Source: Croceimicrobium sp963977415 (GTDB lineage: Bacteria; Bacteroidota; Bacteroidia; Flavobacteriales; Schleiferiaceae). Taken from it: a stretch of 64,000 bases of DNA. The stretch is from the NCBI GenBank assembly GCA_963977415.1, contig CAXBOS010000001.1:248001-312000 (forward strand), written 5' to 3'. The position numbers were made by a program, and so were the translations under genes. This document shows positions 53,657-61,699 of this stretch, piece by piece (position 1 is the stretch's first letter; each line of letters begins with the position of its first letter). The notes below the pieces were generated by a model. The model did not search any database and was not told the origin of the DNA. It was given only the letters and a program-made list of their open reading frames with translations.

Positions 53657-55732
53657 GAGATTCTGAAACGAGTTCAGAATGACCGCTAAAAAAGTTGTTC
53701 AGCCTCCGAAACCATTATAAAGCTTCAATTTAAGAACAGCGTTTTTGGGCGCCGAAAAATGCCCGTTCCTGCCGTCACCCTGAACTTGTTTCAGGGTCTC
53801 TTTTTATAATGCCAGTTCCACGGGAGCAGTATCGATTATTAAGTTTTCCAAAGATTGTAATCGCAATCGTTTTTAAAAGCTGAGATTCTGAAACAAGTTC
53901 AGAATGACTGCTAAAAAAAGTTGTTTCAGCCTCCAAAACCATTATAAAGCTTCAATTTAAGAATGGTGCTTTTAGATACCGAGAAATGCCCATTCCTACC
54001 GTCACCCTGAACTTGTTTCAGGGTCTCTTTTTATAATGCCAGTTCCAACGGTAGCAGTATCCAGCATTCAGTTTCCCAGAGAATTTATCGCATTCGTTTT
54101 TTAATAGATTGAGATTCTGAAACAAGTTCAGAATGACCGCTAAAAAAATTTATTTCAGCCTCCGAAACCATTATAAATCTTCAATTTAAGAATGGTGCTT
54201 TTAGATACTGAAAAGTGCCCGTTCCTACCGTCACCCTGAACTTGTTTCAGGGTCTCTTTTTATAATGCCAGTTCCACGGGAGCAGTATCGATTATTAAGT
54301 TTTCCAAAGATTGTAATCGCAATCGTTTTAAAGGATTGAGATTCTGAAACGAGTTCAGAATGACCGCTAAAAAAATTTATTTCAGCCTCCGAAACCATTA
54401 TAAAGCTTCAATTTAAGAATTGTGCTTTTAGATACCGAGAAATGCCCATTCCTACCGTCACCCTGAACTCGTTTCAGGGTCCCTTTTTATAATGCCAGTT
54501 CCACGGGAGCAGTATCCAGCATTCAGTTTCCCACAGATTTTCTTGCTTTCGTTTTAAAGAATTGAGATTCTGAAACGAGTTCAGAATGACCGCTAAAAAA
54601 GTTGTTTCAGCCTCCGAAACCATTATAAATCTTCAATTTATGAATAATGCTTTTAGATACCGAGAAATGCCCATTCCTACCGTCACCCTGAACTTGTTTC
54701 AGGGTCTCTAATAGCCTATAAAACAACTTATCCCCTTGCTGTTGAATGCTTACTTTTCAGTTAGGATTGCTTAATCACATTTCTCTTTGATCTAAGTGAA
54801 GCAACAAGATCCAGTGGTACTAATTATTTAAAATTTTGAACGGTTTTCAACAATGTAAGGATGGACTTACATTGTGCCATAAGATGCCAGAAGGATTCAT
54901 TTATATACTAACCAACAAGAGTCATACAGTAACATATATCGGTGTTACAAATAACCTCGAGAGAAGAATTGGGGAGCATAAGTTTAGTTACGGCTCAACT
55001 TTTACTAAGAAGTATAAACTTAAAATCTTGGTCTATTTCGAAAGACATCCAACAATGCATGATGCAATTTGTCGAGAAAAGCAATTAAAGAACTGGCATA
55101 GGCAATGGAAGAATGAACTCGTGGAAAGCTTAAATCCAGAATGGGAGGATTTAGCCGCGGATTGGTATTGATTGAGATTCTGAAACGAGTTCAGAATTAC
55201 CTTGGCAATCATAGGTTATTCAGCCTCCGAAACCATTATAAAGCTTCAATTTAAGAATGGTGCTTTTGAGTACCGAAAAGTACCTATTCCTACCGTCACC
55301 CTGAACTCGTTTCAGGGTCTCCTTTTAATAAAATCAGTTCCAACGGTAGCAGTATCCAGCATTCAGTTTCCCAGAGAATTTATCGCATTCGTTTTTTAAT
55401 AGATTGAGATTCTGAAACAAGTTCAGAATGACCGCTAAAAAAATTTATTTCAGCCTCCGAAACCATTATAAATCTTCAATTTAAGAATGGTGCTTTTAGA
55501 TACCGAGAAGTGCCCGTTCCTACCGTCACCCTGAACTCGTTTCAGGGTCTCTTTTTAATAAAGTCAGTTCCACGGGAGCAGCATCGAGCATTTAGCTTTC
55601 CACAGATTTTCTTGCTTTCGTTTTAAAAAATTGAGATTCTGAAACGAGTTCAGAATGACCTTGGGATCTAAAGTGGCATACTAACCCAGCTATTTATTAA
55701 GAATCGTCACCCTGAACTTGTTTCAGGGTCTC
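53657..55732. repeat. Array of eight paired REP-like palindromes, about 227-bp unit
   Basis: Each unit holds element A (core ATTCTGAA-N5-TTCAGAAT) and, about 119 bases on, element B (core ACCCTGAA-N5-TTCAGGGT). B is A in reverse orientation with two compensated stem pairs. A copies start at 53657, 53882, 54111, 54338, 54564, 55174, 55406 and 55633. B copies start at 53774, 54001, 54230, 54457, 54682, 55295, 55525 and 55706. A-to-A spacing is 225-232 except across the GIY-YIG gene (610). The A-B and B-A spacers are also conserved. The last unit is truncated (A to B 73). No coding potential except the nuclease gene. Confidence 0.92.
54884..55171 (+). CDS. GIY-YIG family nuclease embedded in the palindrome array
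   Basis: The start is ATG 54884 (MPEGFIYILTNKSHTVTYIG). A TTG-initiated extension to 54836 adds 16 residues without domain character. The 95-residue protein is a single GIY-YIG domain: FIYILTN with TYIGVTN, the conserved Arg in LERRIGEHK, the catalytic Glu in REKQLKNW and the closing Asn/Pro segment SLNPEWEDL. These small stand-alone nucleases are common in Bacteroidota and of unknown role. The stop codon lies two bases before element A6, and element B5 lies about 175 bases upstream. The gene therefore occupies exactly one B-to-A spacer of the array. Confidence 0.85.
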   Translation: MPEGFIYILTNKSHTVTYIGVTNNLERRIGEHKFSYGSTFTKKYKLKILVYFERHPTMHDAICREKQLKNWHRQWKNELVESLNPEWEDLAADWY

Positions 55733-55840
55733 ATTATTCCCAACGCACGACATATTTCTCACACTAAATCCCCACCGAATTCTCTCTCCTCACCGCCTTT
55801 CTTCCCACTGAATTACAATTGTATTACAATCGAATTACCC

Positions 55841-55874
55841 AAAAACAAAACAGCCCCAATATTTCTGTTGAGGC
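55841..55874 (-). terminator. Probable rho-independent terminator
   Basis: On the minus strand GCCTCAA and TTGGGGC pair with one wobble around an eight-base loop, followed by a T-rich tract broken by single G. It lies 33 bases beyond the stop of the two-repeat lipoprotein gene. Confidence 0.65.
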
Positions 55875-55906
55875 CGTTTCAGAGGGGATAAAATCTCTAC
55901 TCTAAT

Positions 55907-56743
55907 CTATTGGGTTACAGTAAAGCTTGTAAAGATTACGTTACCTGGAAAGGCATCGTTTCCAAAAATTTCAGGTCCGTCAAATACTCCTACGCCATCA
56001 AACTCATAAGTACCAATGGTACCATTATCGAGGTGTAACATGGGGAATAATTTCTGACCGGGCATGATGTTTACTCCCGCATCTAATTGTACAGTTACAT
56101 TGGTGTTTACTCCTTTGCTTACCAAGGTTTTTCCGATAATTCCGGGTAGAACGATACCGCCCATTCCATCGTCGTTGTGTATTACTAACCAACCATCTGC
56201 CGCAGCAGTTACCGAAGGAAGTACCACAGTATTGTTACTTACCGCCATATCGGGTGAGTTGATAGAGGCAGAACTAATAGTAATGGGGGTCATTACTGGT
56301 GCTCCACTAGCAATAAAAGGAGGGTCTAGGTTATTGTTGCCGTCAAACTCATACTGCATCTCCATACCAGTATCTTCGTGTAACATTACCCATACTTGGT
56401 CTCCGTCGCTTAAAGTAGCATCAGAACTAAAGCTTACAGCAATGTTTTGGTTAGCACCCGCGCTTACAAAAGTTGGCTCCGAAATAATGGCGGGTACCAC
56501 TGGGCCATTACTGCCGTTGTCGGCGTGAATTACAATCCAACCGTCAGCAGGAATATCGATCATCTCTACCATTACGGTGTTTTGCGAAATAACTTGATTG
56601 CTTACCGATAGTGTAGCTACCTCAGGTTCTGGGTTTGTGGTCGGCGTGTTGTTTTCATCATCATCACTACAGCTAGTAAAGCTAAAAGTAATTACAGCTG
56701 CCATGGCGATTTTTAGTAATTTTGAATTTCTTGTGTAGAACAT
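55907..56743 (-). CDS. Lipoprotein with two DUF7282-like repeats
   Basis: The 278-residue protein has a lipoprotein signal (IAMAAVITFSFTSC) followed by an acidic/Asn-rich linker. Two homologous domains follow of about 110 residues each (about 45-150 and 165-278). Each holds a strand pattern with DGWIVIHADNG / DGWLVIHNDDG and GDQVWVMLHEDTG / GQKLFPMLHLDNG, as in DUF7282 proteins. The acidic loops could bind cations. It is divergent from the ECF sigma factor gene 75 bases away and shows no TAnnTTTG promoter. Control by that sigma factor is therefore possible but inferred. Function unknown. Confidence 0.72.
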   Translation of the reverse strand: MFYTRNSKLLKIAMAAVITFSFTSCSDDDENNTPTTNPEPEVATLSVSNQVISQNTVMVEMIDIPADGWIVIHADNGSNGPVVPAIISEPTFVSAGANQNIAVSFSSDATLSDGDQVWVMLHEDTGMEMQYEFDGNNNLDPPFIASGAPVMTPITISSASINSPDMAVSNNTVVLPSVTAAADGWLVIHNDDGMGGIVLPGIIGKTLVSKGVNTNVTVQLDAGVNIMPGQKLFPMLHLDNGTIGTYEFDGVGVFDGPEIFGNDAFPGNVIFTSFTVTQ

Positions 56744-56818
56744 TGTATTTGTGTTTTTTAAATTGTCACTATCATCTACGCAGGTATATATTTTTTGGAT
56801 TTCTGAATACGAAAATAT

Positions 56819-57370
56819 TTGAGCAACAAGACGCCAATTGAGGAGGAGATTACTCGTAACTTATTGAGTGGCAACGAAAAAGCCATGGCCTTAATTTATG
56901 ATAATTATAGTGCGGCCCTGTATGGGGTGTGTAGGAAAATGCTTCTAAGCACAGAAGATGCCGAGGAGGTTTTCCAAGAAGTAATGGTTAAAATTTGGAA
57001 AGCAGGAAAGAGTTTTGATCCAAACAAGGCAAGACTTTATACCTGGATGGTTAATATAGCGCGCAATACTTGTATAGACTTGATGCGTAAAAATAATCGC
57101 CGTCCCCAAATCCAAGATACGGATAGTAACGTACATGTTATTGAGCAAAATCATAACACGGAGTTCCCCGTAGATCATATTGGCCTGAAAGAAGAAATTG
57201 CCAAGCTGCGAAAAGAAGATCGAAATGTATTAGAGCTTGCCTACTTTTCAGGATATTCTCAAGGAGAGATAGCCAAAAAGTTGAATCTCCCACTCGGAAC
57301 CGTAAAAACCCGAGCGAGGAAAGCGATAAATGAATTAAAAACCCTTTTAGCTAGAGACATTGGACGTTAA
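56819..57370 (+). CDS. ECF-type RNA polymerase sigma factor
   Basis: The 183-residue protein has sigma-70 region 2 (ALIYDNYSAALYGVCRKML, then EDAEEVFQEVMVKIWKAGKSF and YTWMVNIARNTCIDLMRK) and region 4 (NVLELAYFSGYSQGEIAKKLNLPLGTVKTRARKAI, in pieces). It directs RNA polymerase to stress- or envelope-related promoters. The start is TTG at 56819, since no in-frame ATG lies upstream. It overlaps the anti-sigma gene by 11 bases. Confidence 0.9.
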   Translation: MSNKTPIEEEITRNLLSGNEKAMALIYDNYSAALYGVCRKMLLSTEDAEEVFQEVMVKIWKAGKSFDPNKARLYTWMVNIARNTCIDLMRKNNRRPQIQDTDSNVHVIEQNHNTEFPVDHIGLKEEIAKLRKEDRNVLELAYFSGYSQGEIAKKLNLPLGTVKTRARKAINELKTLLARDIGR

Positions 57371-58214
57371 AAAGTACATAGAAAGCGGGATAATCGACGA
57401 TTATCTAATGGGCTTTGTTAGTGAGCAAGAGCGTCAAGAGGTGCAATGCTTAAGCAAGATCTATCCCGAAATTAATGAAGTACTCCGTTCTTCAGAAAAC
57501 ATAATGAGTACTTGGGCAGCCGACTTCGCAGAAGCGCCTCCCGCACATTTACGCGCTAAAATTTTAGACAATCTTCCGCCGCAAGAAGACTTGCCAAAGC
57601 AAGATCCGACAGAGCAAAAGGAGGATAAAAGCATCCTTATTGATTTTTCAGAGCTTGATAAGGACAAAGATGATTCCCCCAAGGTTAATTATTGGTCTTA
57701 CGCCGCGGCGATAGCCTTTATTTTTGGAGCCTTAATGGTTTGGCAATGGCAAAGTGCTCGCAGTAATTCTTTAGAAATGAAGGGTGAAATGTTGGTGCAG
57801 CAGGAGCAAATGGAGGAATTGAAAAACAACTACGAGGAAATGGCATCCAGCATGCAGCTAAAAGATGGCTTACTCGCCGTAGTAAGTGATCCCGACGTGC
57901 AAAAGATTGTGATGGGTCCAGCCAAGGAAGACATGAATGCCAATTCGGCCATGTACTGGAATAAAGTAACCCAAAAAGCCTATTTCCACCGTTTAGCCTT
58001 GCCCGCAGAACCGAGTGATAGTCAATATCAATTGTGGGCCATTGTAGATGGTAAGCCTCAAAGCCTCGGTATGGTTTCCTTAGAGGAAAATGTAGCCTGG
58101 CAGGAGTTATCTACTGTTTCAGGTGCACAGGCCTTCGCCATTACCCTAGAACCCATGGGTGGTAGTGAAAGTCCTACCCTAGAAAACATGATGGTTATTG
58201 GAACGGTGAGCTAG
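57360..58214 (+). CDS. Anti-sigma factor, RskA-like
   Basis: The 284-residue membrane protein has an N-terminal cytoplasmic zinc-less anti-sigma region (YIESGIIDDYLMGFVSEQE), a membrane helix (YWSYAAAIAFIFGALMVW, about 118-135), a coiled coil and a periplasmic C-terminal domain (YWNKVTQKAYFHRLALPA, YQLWAIVDGKPQSLG) like RskA/anti-sigma-K. It sequesters the ECF factor until a signal. It starts with TTG and overlaps the sigma gene by 11 bases, so the two are translationally coupled. Its end overlaps the convergent HAD gene by four bases. Confidence 0.85.
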   Translation: MDVKKYIESGIIDDYLMGFVSEQERQEVQCLSKIYPEINEVLRSSENIMSTWAADFAEAPPAHLRAKILDNLPPQEDLPKQDPTEQKEDKSILIDFSELDKDKDDSPKVNYWSYAAAIAFIFGALMVWQWQSARSNSLEMKGEMLVQQEQMEELKNNYEEMASSMQLKDGLLAVVSDPDVQKIVMGPAKEDMNANSAMYWNKVTQKAYFHRLALPAEPSDSQYQLWAIVDGKPQSLGMVSLEENVAWQELSTVSGAQAFAITLEPMGGSESPTLENMMVIGTVS

Positions 58215-58819
58215 TCTAGTTTTTTAACGATCTTTAGAATAGAATCTTTTTTCGGATTGAAGTGCCAAGTCTTAATACCTAAGGCTTTGGCAGCTTCAAT
58301 ATTTTCTTCACGATCATCTACAAAGAAGCACTCTTCGGGATTAAGCTCATGATCCTTTAATACCTTCTCGTAAAAAGCATTTTCCGGTTTGCGGCTACCC
58401 ATTTCGTGGCTGAGGTAGAGATCCTTAAAGGAATCCATAAACTTCTTATAGGCGAAACGACCGCTATTCTCTTTAATTTGGGCTAGGTGCAGTGGATTGG
58501 TATTACTCAATAAATAGCAATCGTATTTTTTACTCAGCTGACGCACCAGTCGAATCGACTCTGCGGGTATCGCTTCATGGCATAAGGCATTCCAGGCTTT
58601 CGCCAGATCCCTTTTTAATATTGTTTTACGAAAGAAGAAAGAGCTAATGCTTTTTAAAAACTCCTCTTCCTTAACTTCCCCTCTCTCTAATTGCTGAAAG
58701 AGCTCATCTTGCTGAGCCAAAGCGGGTAGTGCGCCCAATTCCTCAAAAGCACGACGGGTTTTCATCTCGTCGATGGGAATGAGAACGGCGCCAAAGTCAA
58801 AGAATATATTTTTAATCAT
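58211..58819 (-). CDS. HAD-superfamily hydrolase, YihX-like
   Basis: The 202-residue protein has the motif I IFFDFGAVLIPID, in which the second Asp of DxD is replaced by Gly as in YihX-like members. Motif II is LLSNTNPLHL, motif III is GSRKPENAFYEKVL and motif IV is CFFVDDREENIEAA. The cap domain is the small helical type. It probably dephosphorylates a sugar phosphate or similar metabolite. It ends convergently with the anti-sigma gene (four-base overlap) and lies upstream of the tRNA. Confidence 0.82.
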   Translation of the reverse strand: MIKNIFFDFGAVLIPIDEMKTRRAFEELGALPALAQQDELFQQLERGEVKEEEFLKSISSFFFRKTILKRDLAKAWNALCHEAIPAESIRLVRQLSKKYDCYLLSNTNPLHLAQIKENSGRFAYKKFMDSFKDLYLSHEMGSRKPENAFYEKVLKDHELNPEECFFVDDREENIEAAKALGIKTWHFNPKKDSILKIVKKLD

Positions 58820-58882
58820 AGCTTCTATTTTCGGGGCACAAGGTTAAGGATAAATTACGGTATCTAAAATCGCATTATATTC

Positions 58883-58911
58883 TTGGGGATTAACAATAAT
58901 TTGTATTTTTG
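58883..58911 (+). promoter_or_regulatory. Promoter of the tRNA gene
   Basis: TTG at 58883-58885 and TATTTTTG at 58904-58911 (exact TAnnTTTG) are separated by 18 bases, a full -33/-7 pair. The tRNA begins 25 bases after the -7 element. Confidence 0.7.
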
Positions 58912-58935
58912 CCGCCCCTTGTCCTCGGGCAAGAA

Positions 58936-59009
58936 GGGCCCATAGCTCAGTTGGTTAGAGTAGGTGACTCATAATCACTTGGTCGCAGGTTCAAGCCCTG
59001 CTGGGCCCA
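58936..59009 (+). tRNA. tRNA with anticodon CAT, probably tRNA-Ile2
   Basis: A 74-base cloverleaf is visible. The acceptor stem pairs GGGCCCA with TGGGCCC, the D arm has AGTTGGTTAGAG, the anticodon loop CTCATAA gives CAT, the variable loop follows and the T arm is GCAGG-TTCAAGC-CCTGC. CCA is not encoded. The anticodon-arm/variable-loop sequence (GACTCATAATCACTTGGTC) resembles E. coli tRNA-Ile2 (ileX) more than elongator tRNA-Met. The lysidine-modified isoleucine tRNA is therefore preferred, but elongator Met cannot be excluded. Confidence 0.88.
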
Positions 59010-59013
59010 CCTG

Positions 59014-59057
59014 AAAGCCAGTAGGTTACGTTGCAAAACAAACTTGCTGGCTTTTTT
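59014..59057 (+). terminator. Terminator behind the tRNA
   Basis: AAAGCCAG and CTGGCTTT form an 8-bp stem with a long loop, ended by a run of T, five bases after the tRNA. Confidence 0.75.
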
Positions 59058-59415
59058 ATTTGCATACAATTTGCATACATTTTTGGGGATAAGGTATTTC
59101 CGGAGCTTCGGTTGTTAATAGCTCATATCTTTCCCTAAGCAAGAGAAAACATCGAAACTACTTGGTATTAGCGATGAAAACCAGCATTTTATTGAAGAAT
59201 TTCGAGACCAGCCGTAACTATTTTGCTGACCGATAGTACGGGAGAAAAAAATAGTTTGGACCCCTAAAGCGAAACTCGTGAATAGCTTGAAGATGCGTCG
59301 TGCGGGATTTCAATGCATTTCACCATCAAACCACCACGTTTTTAATAAATGCGTTAAAGTTCAGATTTACCAAACCGCCCCGCATTTTATATATTTATTA
59401 TTGTACGGCGTTTTT
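59058..59415. other. Non-coding region behind the tRNA, with direct repeat
   Basis: It begins with TTTGCATACA repeated directly at 59059-59068 and 59070-59079. No gene of convincing quality follows. A 25-codon protein-like piece near 59140-59215 (QEKTSKLLGISDENQH) ends at a stop and may be a remnant. Confidence 0.5.
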
Positions 59416-59772
59416 TCATTGTCCTTTTTTATACTTTTTTGCACTATTTATACTAAATCCAGCACCAACAAGAAAGAGCAATCCCATAATCGAAAGAAAT
59501 CCAGTTAATCCTTCTGTTTGGAGTCCAAAAATTATAAATACTATCCCCATGCCCCCATATATATAAGCATTTCTCATATATGCTCCTGAAGCTGTATTAT
59601 AAGATTGTTTGTTTCTGTTAATCAAAGAATTCAATTGGTTAACTTCTTCAACGCAAGTACCTGTGCAAGCAATCCCATTTTCAACTTCGGTCAAGCAATC
59701 TTTGCATAATCCTTTATTGCAGTTTTTACAAATCCCGACTGCATCAATTTCTGGATGATTAAAACATTTCAT
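59416..59772 (-). CDS. B-box-type zinc-finger membrane protein
   Basis: The 118-residue protein starts with a zinc-binding pattern of the B-box type (CFNHPEIDAVGICKNCNKGL, then CKDC and CTGTC). It has a hydrophilic linker and two membrane helices (AYIYGGMGIVFIIFGLQ and GFLSIMGLLFLVGAGFSI). The zinc finger probably lies in the cytoplasm. Small proteins of this design are frequent in Bacteroidota and have no known role. It is separate from its neighbours by 15 bases upstream. Confidence 0.7.
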   Translation of the reverse strand: MKCFNHPEIDAVGICKNCNKGLCKDCLTEVENGIACTGTCVEEVNQLNSLINRNKQSYNTASGAYMRNAYIYGGMGIVFIIFGLQTEGLTGFLSIMGLLFLVGAGFSINSAKKYKKGQ

Positions 59773-59787
59773 AAGCTTCTTTTTATT

Positions 59788-60372
59788 TTAAGAACTACAA
59801 TCACCTGAGACTCTATCAAGAATTGTTAAGTACCATTTATTATTAATCAAGGTTATGTAAAAAATCAATTCTCCACCATCGTTGTCAATGAGCACAACTC
59901 TGCGGCTTTTACTCTCTAAGGTCTTAAAATTCTGGATTGTTTTAATCGGAATATTTTCATCACGGTATAAGTTTAGGTTCAATGCCGTTTTTGATAACAA
60001 ATCATCTCTCTGATTTGTATCACAATAAAGTCCGATCTTATTCCAATTTTCTGAATCACAATCGTGTGACGGTAAAGTCTGATATTTGATGTTCACATCA
60101 AGTTTGAAAGTGAAATATGGTAAGTATTTTGGAACTGGATTTTTGAAATCAATTTTTTTCGTTTTTTGGAATTCGTCTATTACCCCGCGTCGAAATAATA
60201 CAATCAAACCATAATCAGGATGGATGAATTGATTTATTCTATCAGAGTCATTAAAATCAAATGCTTTAATTATCTCAATGATACTATTTTCTAGATTGTC
60301 TGATTGAGCTTGAATCTTTTTAAATGGAATCAAAATCAGAATAGATAGTATTGCAAAAATTGCTGTTTTCAT
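59788..60372 (-). CDS. Secreted protein, function unknown
   Basis: The start is taken at ATG 60372, giving the signal peptide MKTAIFAILSILILIPFKKIQAQ. The frame could extend to 60405, but the added residues carry no signal. The mature part of about 170 residues contains four Cys in two pairs (SHDCDSENW, GLYCDTNQR and a C-terminal SGDCSS) that could form disulfides, and alternating strands at the end (LIFYITLINNKWYLTILDRV). No family is recognised. It precedes the zinc-finger gene by 15 bases on the same strand, so co-transcription is likely. Confidence 0.65.
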   Translation of the reverse strand: MKTAIFAILSILILIPFKKIQAQSDNLENSIIEIIKAFDFNDSDRINQFIHPDYGLIVLFRRGVIDEFQKTKKIDFKNPVPKYLPYFTFKLDVNIKYQTLPSHDCDSENWNKIGLYCDTNQRDDLLSKTALNLNLYRDENIPIKTIQNFKTLESKSRRVVLIDNDGGELIFYITLINNKWYLTILDRVSGDCSS

Positions 60373-60555
60373 TTCATGATTTTCATGTTTGCAGGGTTCT
60401 GTCAAATGCCATAGAACAGGAGTATAAAGTTTTTCACCACAGTCATCCTTGTCGACACGGATTGTTGTTTCGGATGAGTGATACCGTTTGTAGTGTCTAA
60501 TAAGACCCGCTCATTTATGCACTAATGGGGCTATCGCTATTTAACTTGAGTCCCT

Positions 60556-60891
60556 TTATTCTTTAGTAACAAATTTAATAGCAACACCTGAAAGACCGGT
60601 TAAAGGGCTAAAAGAGGTGAACTCATTCAGTTTAGTAAAAATAATGGCATCAGCTCCCATGGAAGCAGCCTCCTCTTTCAACTTCTCGAGAACCTTAGAC
60701 TCATTAAGGTTTACACCCGCTGCTACCGGGCCTATCACCGTGTAGGGTTTTTTAAGGTCGTTAGAATAGACTTTAACCAATTCCGGCCTAGTAGGAGGAT
60801 AGTAATTAGCCCCAGTTTGCAAATAGTGCGTTGAAAACGAGCAGCTTTGTGCAAGAAGTAGGAGGATTAAATAGGTATATAATCTTTTCAT
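60556..60891 (-). CDS. Small lipoprotein, YbjQ-like domain (paralogue 2)
   Basis: The 111-residue protein has a lipoprotein signal MKRLYTYLILLLLAQSC. The mature part contains PYTVIGPVAAGVN and LEKLKEEAASMGADAIIFTKLNE, the pattern of YbjQ-like/heavy-metal-associated small lipoproteins in which a helix ends in a G-A-D/H-A-I segment. It shares this with the neighbouring gene one base away, so the two are a tandem pair. Role unknown. Confidence 0.68.
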   Translation of the reverse strand: MKRLYTYLILLLLAQSCSFSTHYLQTGANYYPPTRPELVKVYSNDLKKPYTVIGPVAAGVNLNESKVLEKLKEEAASMGADAIIFTKLNEFTSFSPLTGLSGVAIKFVTKE

Positions 60892-60892
60892 C

Positions 60893-61255
60893 TTAAGGTA
60901 ATTTATATCGTACTGCCGTGCCAGAAGCTTTTATCGCATACGTCCAACCACCGTAATCGTACTCTAGACGTAAATTAGTAATAGCATGTGCTCCTATGGC
61001 AGCAGCTTCTTTCTTCAAGTATTTAATAGCTAATTTGCTATTTGACCCAGCATCGATATTAACAACCACCTCCCCAAGTATAATTTCTGTTTTTAAGGTG
61101 GTCTCCTCGCAGAAAACGTCAATCGATTGGTAATCGGTGGGTGCGAATGTTTCTGTGGAGTTATCAAGTAAAATATGCGCTCCAGTTCGGCAGCTATAGG
61201 AAAGGAATAATAGCATCACTAGTCCTAAACTCTGGGTTAACGTACTTCTATTCAT
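60893..61255 (-). CDS. Small lipoprotein, YbjQ-like domain (paralogue 1)
   Basis: The start is ATG 61255, giving the signal MNRSTLTQSLGLVMLLFLSYSC. The frame could extend to 61279 with eight more residues. The mature part holds TEIILGEVVVNIDAG and AIKYLKKEAAAIGAHAITNLRLEYDYGGWTYAIKASG, again in the YbjQ-like fold (given here in pieces of its motif). It lies one base upstream of its paralogue, with which it is probably co-transcribed. Function unknown. Confidence 0.68.
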   Translation of the reverse strand: MNRSTLTQSLGLVMLLFLSYSCRTGAHILLDNSTETFAPTDYQSIDVFCEETTLKTEIILGEVVVNIDAGSNSKLAIKYLKKEAAAIGAHAITNLRLEYDYGGWTYAIKASGTAVRYKLP

Positions 61256-61699
61256 TTTAATAAGTTTAAAATTTAGCAATTGCTCTTGATTTATTTGTAG
61301 GGCTAAAAAATGTTGTGGAACAAAATAAAATCTATGACTTGTAATTTAGAATTTTATTTGATGGGAAATAGTATTATTAGCATCCCTTTTATAGAGGCTT
61401 AAATTATAAAATAAATACAAACTTCAAAGCTTCCTGGCCCAGGAGAAGTGCAGCGAAACGAGGGTCAAGAAGCTTTATGCTTTAATTTTCCTGCCCCAAA
61501 AATTTTCCCCTCCCAATCCTAATCCTTACCTTAAGCAATTCAGGCTTTTCGCTGGCTTTATCAAGACCTAAATAACCTTAGGCCCGCATGCATTAGGCGC
61601 TATAAATAACAAGTGCCTAAAATCTAGCGCGTTTCAAGCGCCTGAATAACTACCGCTAAAAAATCTTGCGGCTAGAATTATCATTTAAATTTAAGAAGG
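61256..61699. other. Non-coding region between divergent units
   Basis: No gene is seen in this stretch of about 440 bases. It must hold the promoters of the lipoprotein pair (minus) and of the gene at 61700 (plus), but no clear TAnnTTTG pair stands out. Confidence 0.5.

Noticed and set aside
54836..55171. Homing endonuclease inside an intron or intein
   Set aside because: The GIY-YIG gene interrupts no coding gene and has no intron-like structure around it. It sits between two palindromes in non-coding DNA.
53657..55732. CRISPR array
   Set aside because: The repeats are palindromic pairs in alternating orientation with long, mutually similar spacers, and no cas gene is near. This is a REP-like array, not CRISPR.
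58936..59009. Initiator tRNA-Met
   Set aside because: The anticodon-arm and acceptor features do not fit an initiator. Ile2 is favoured by the resemblance of its anticodon arm and variable loop to E. coli ileX.
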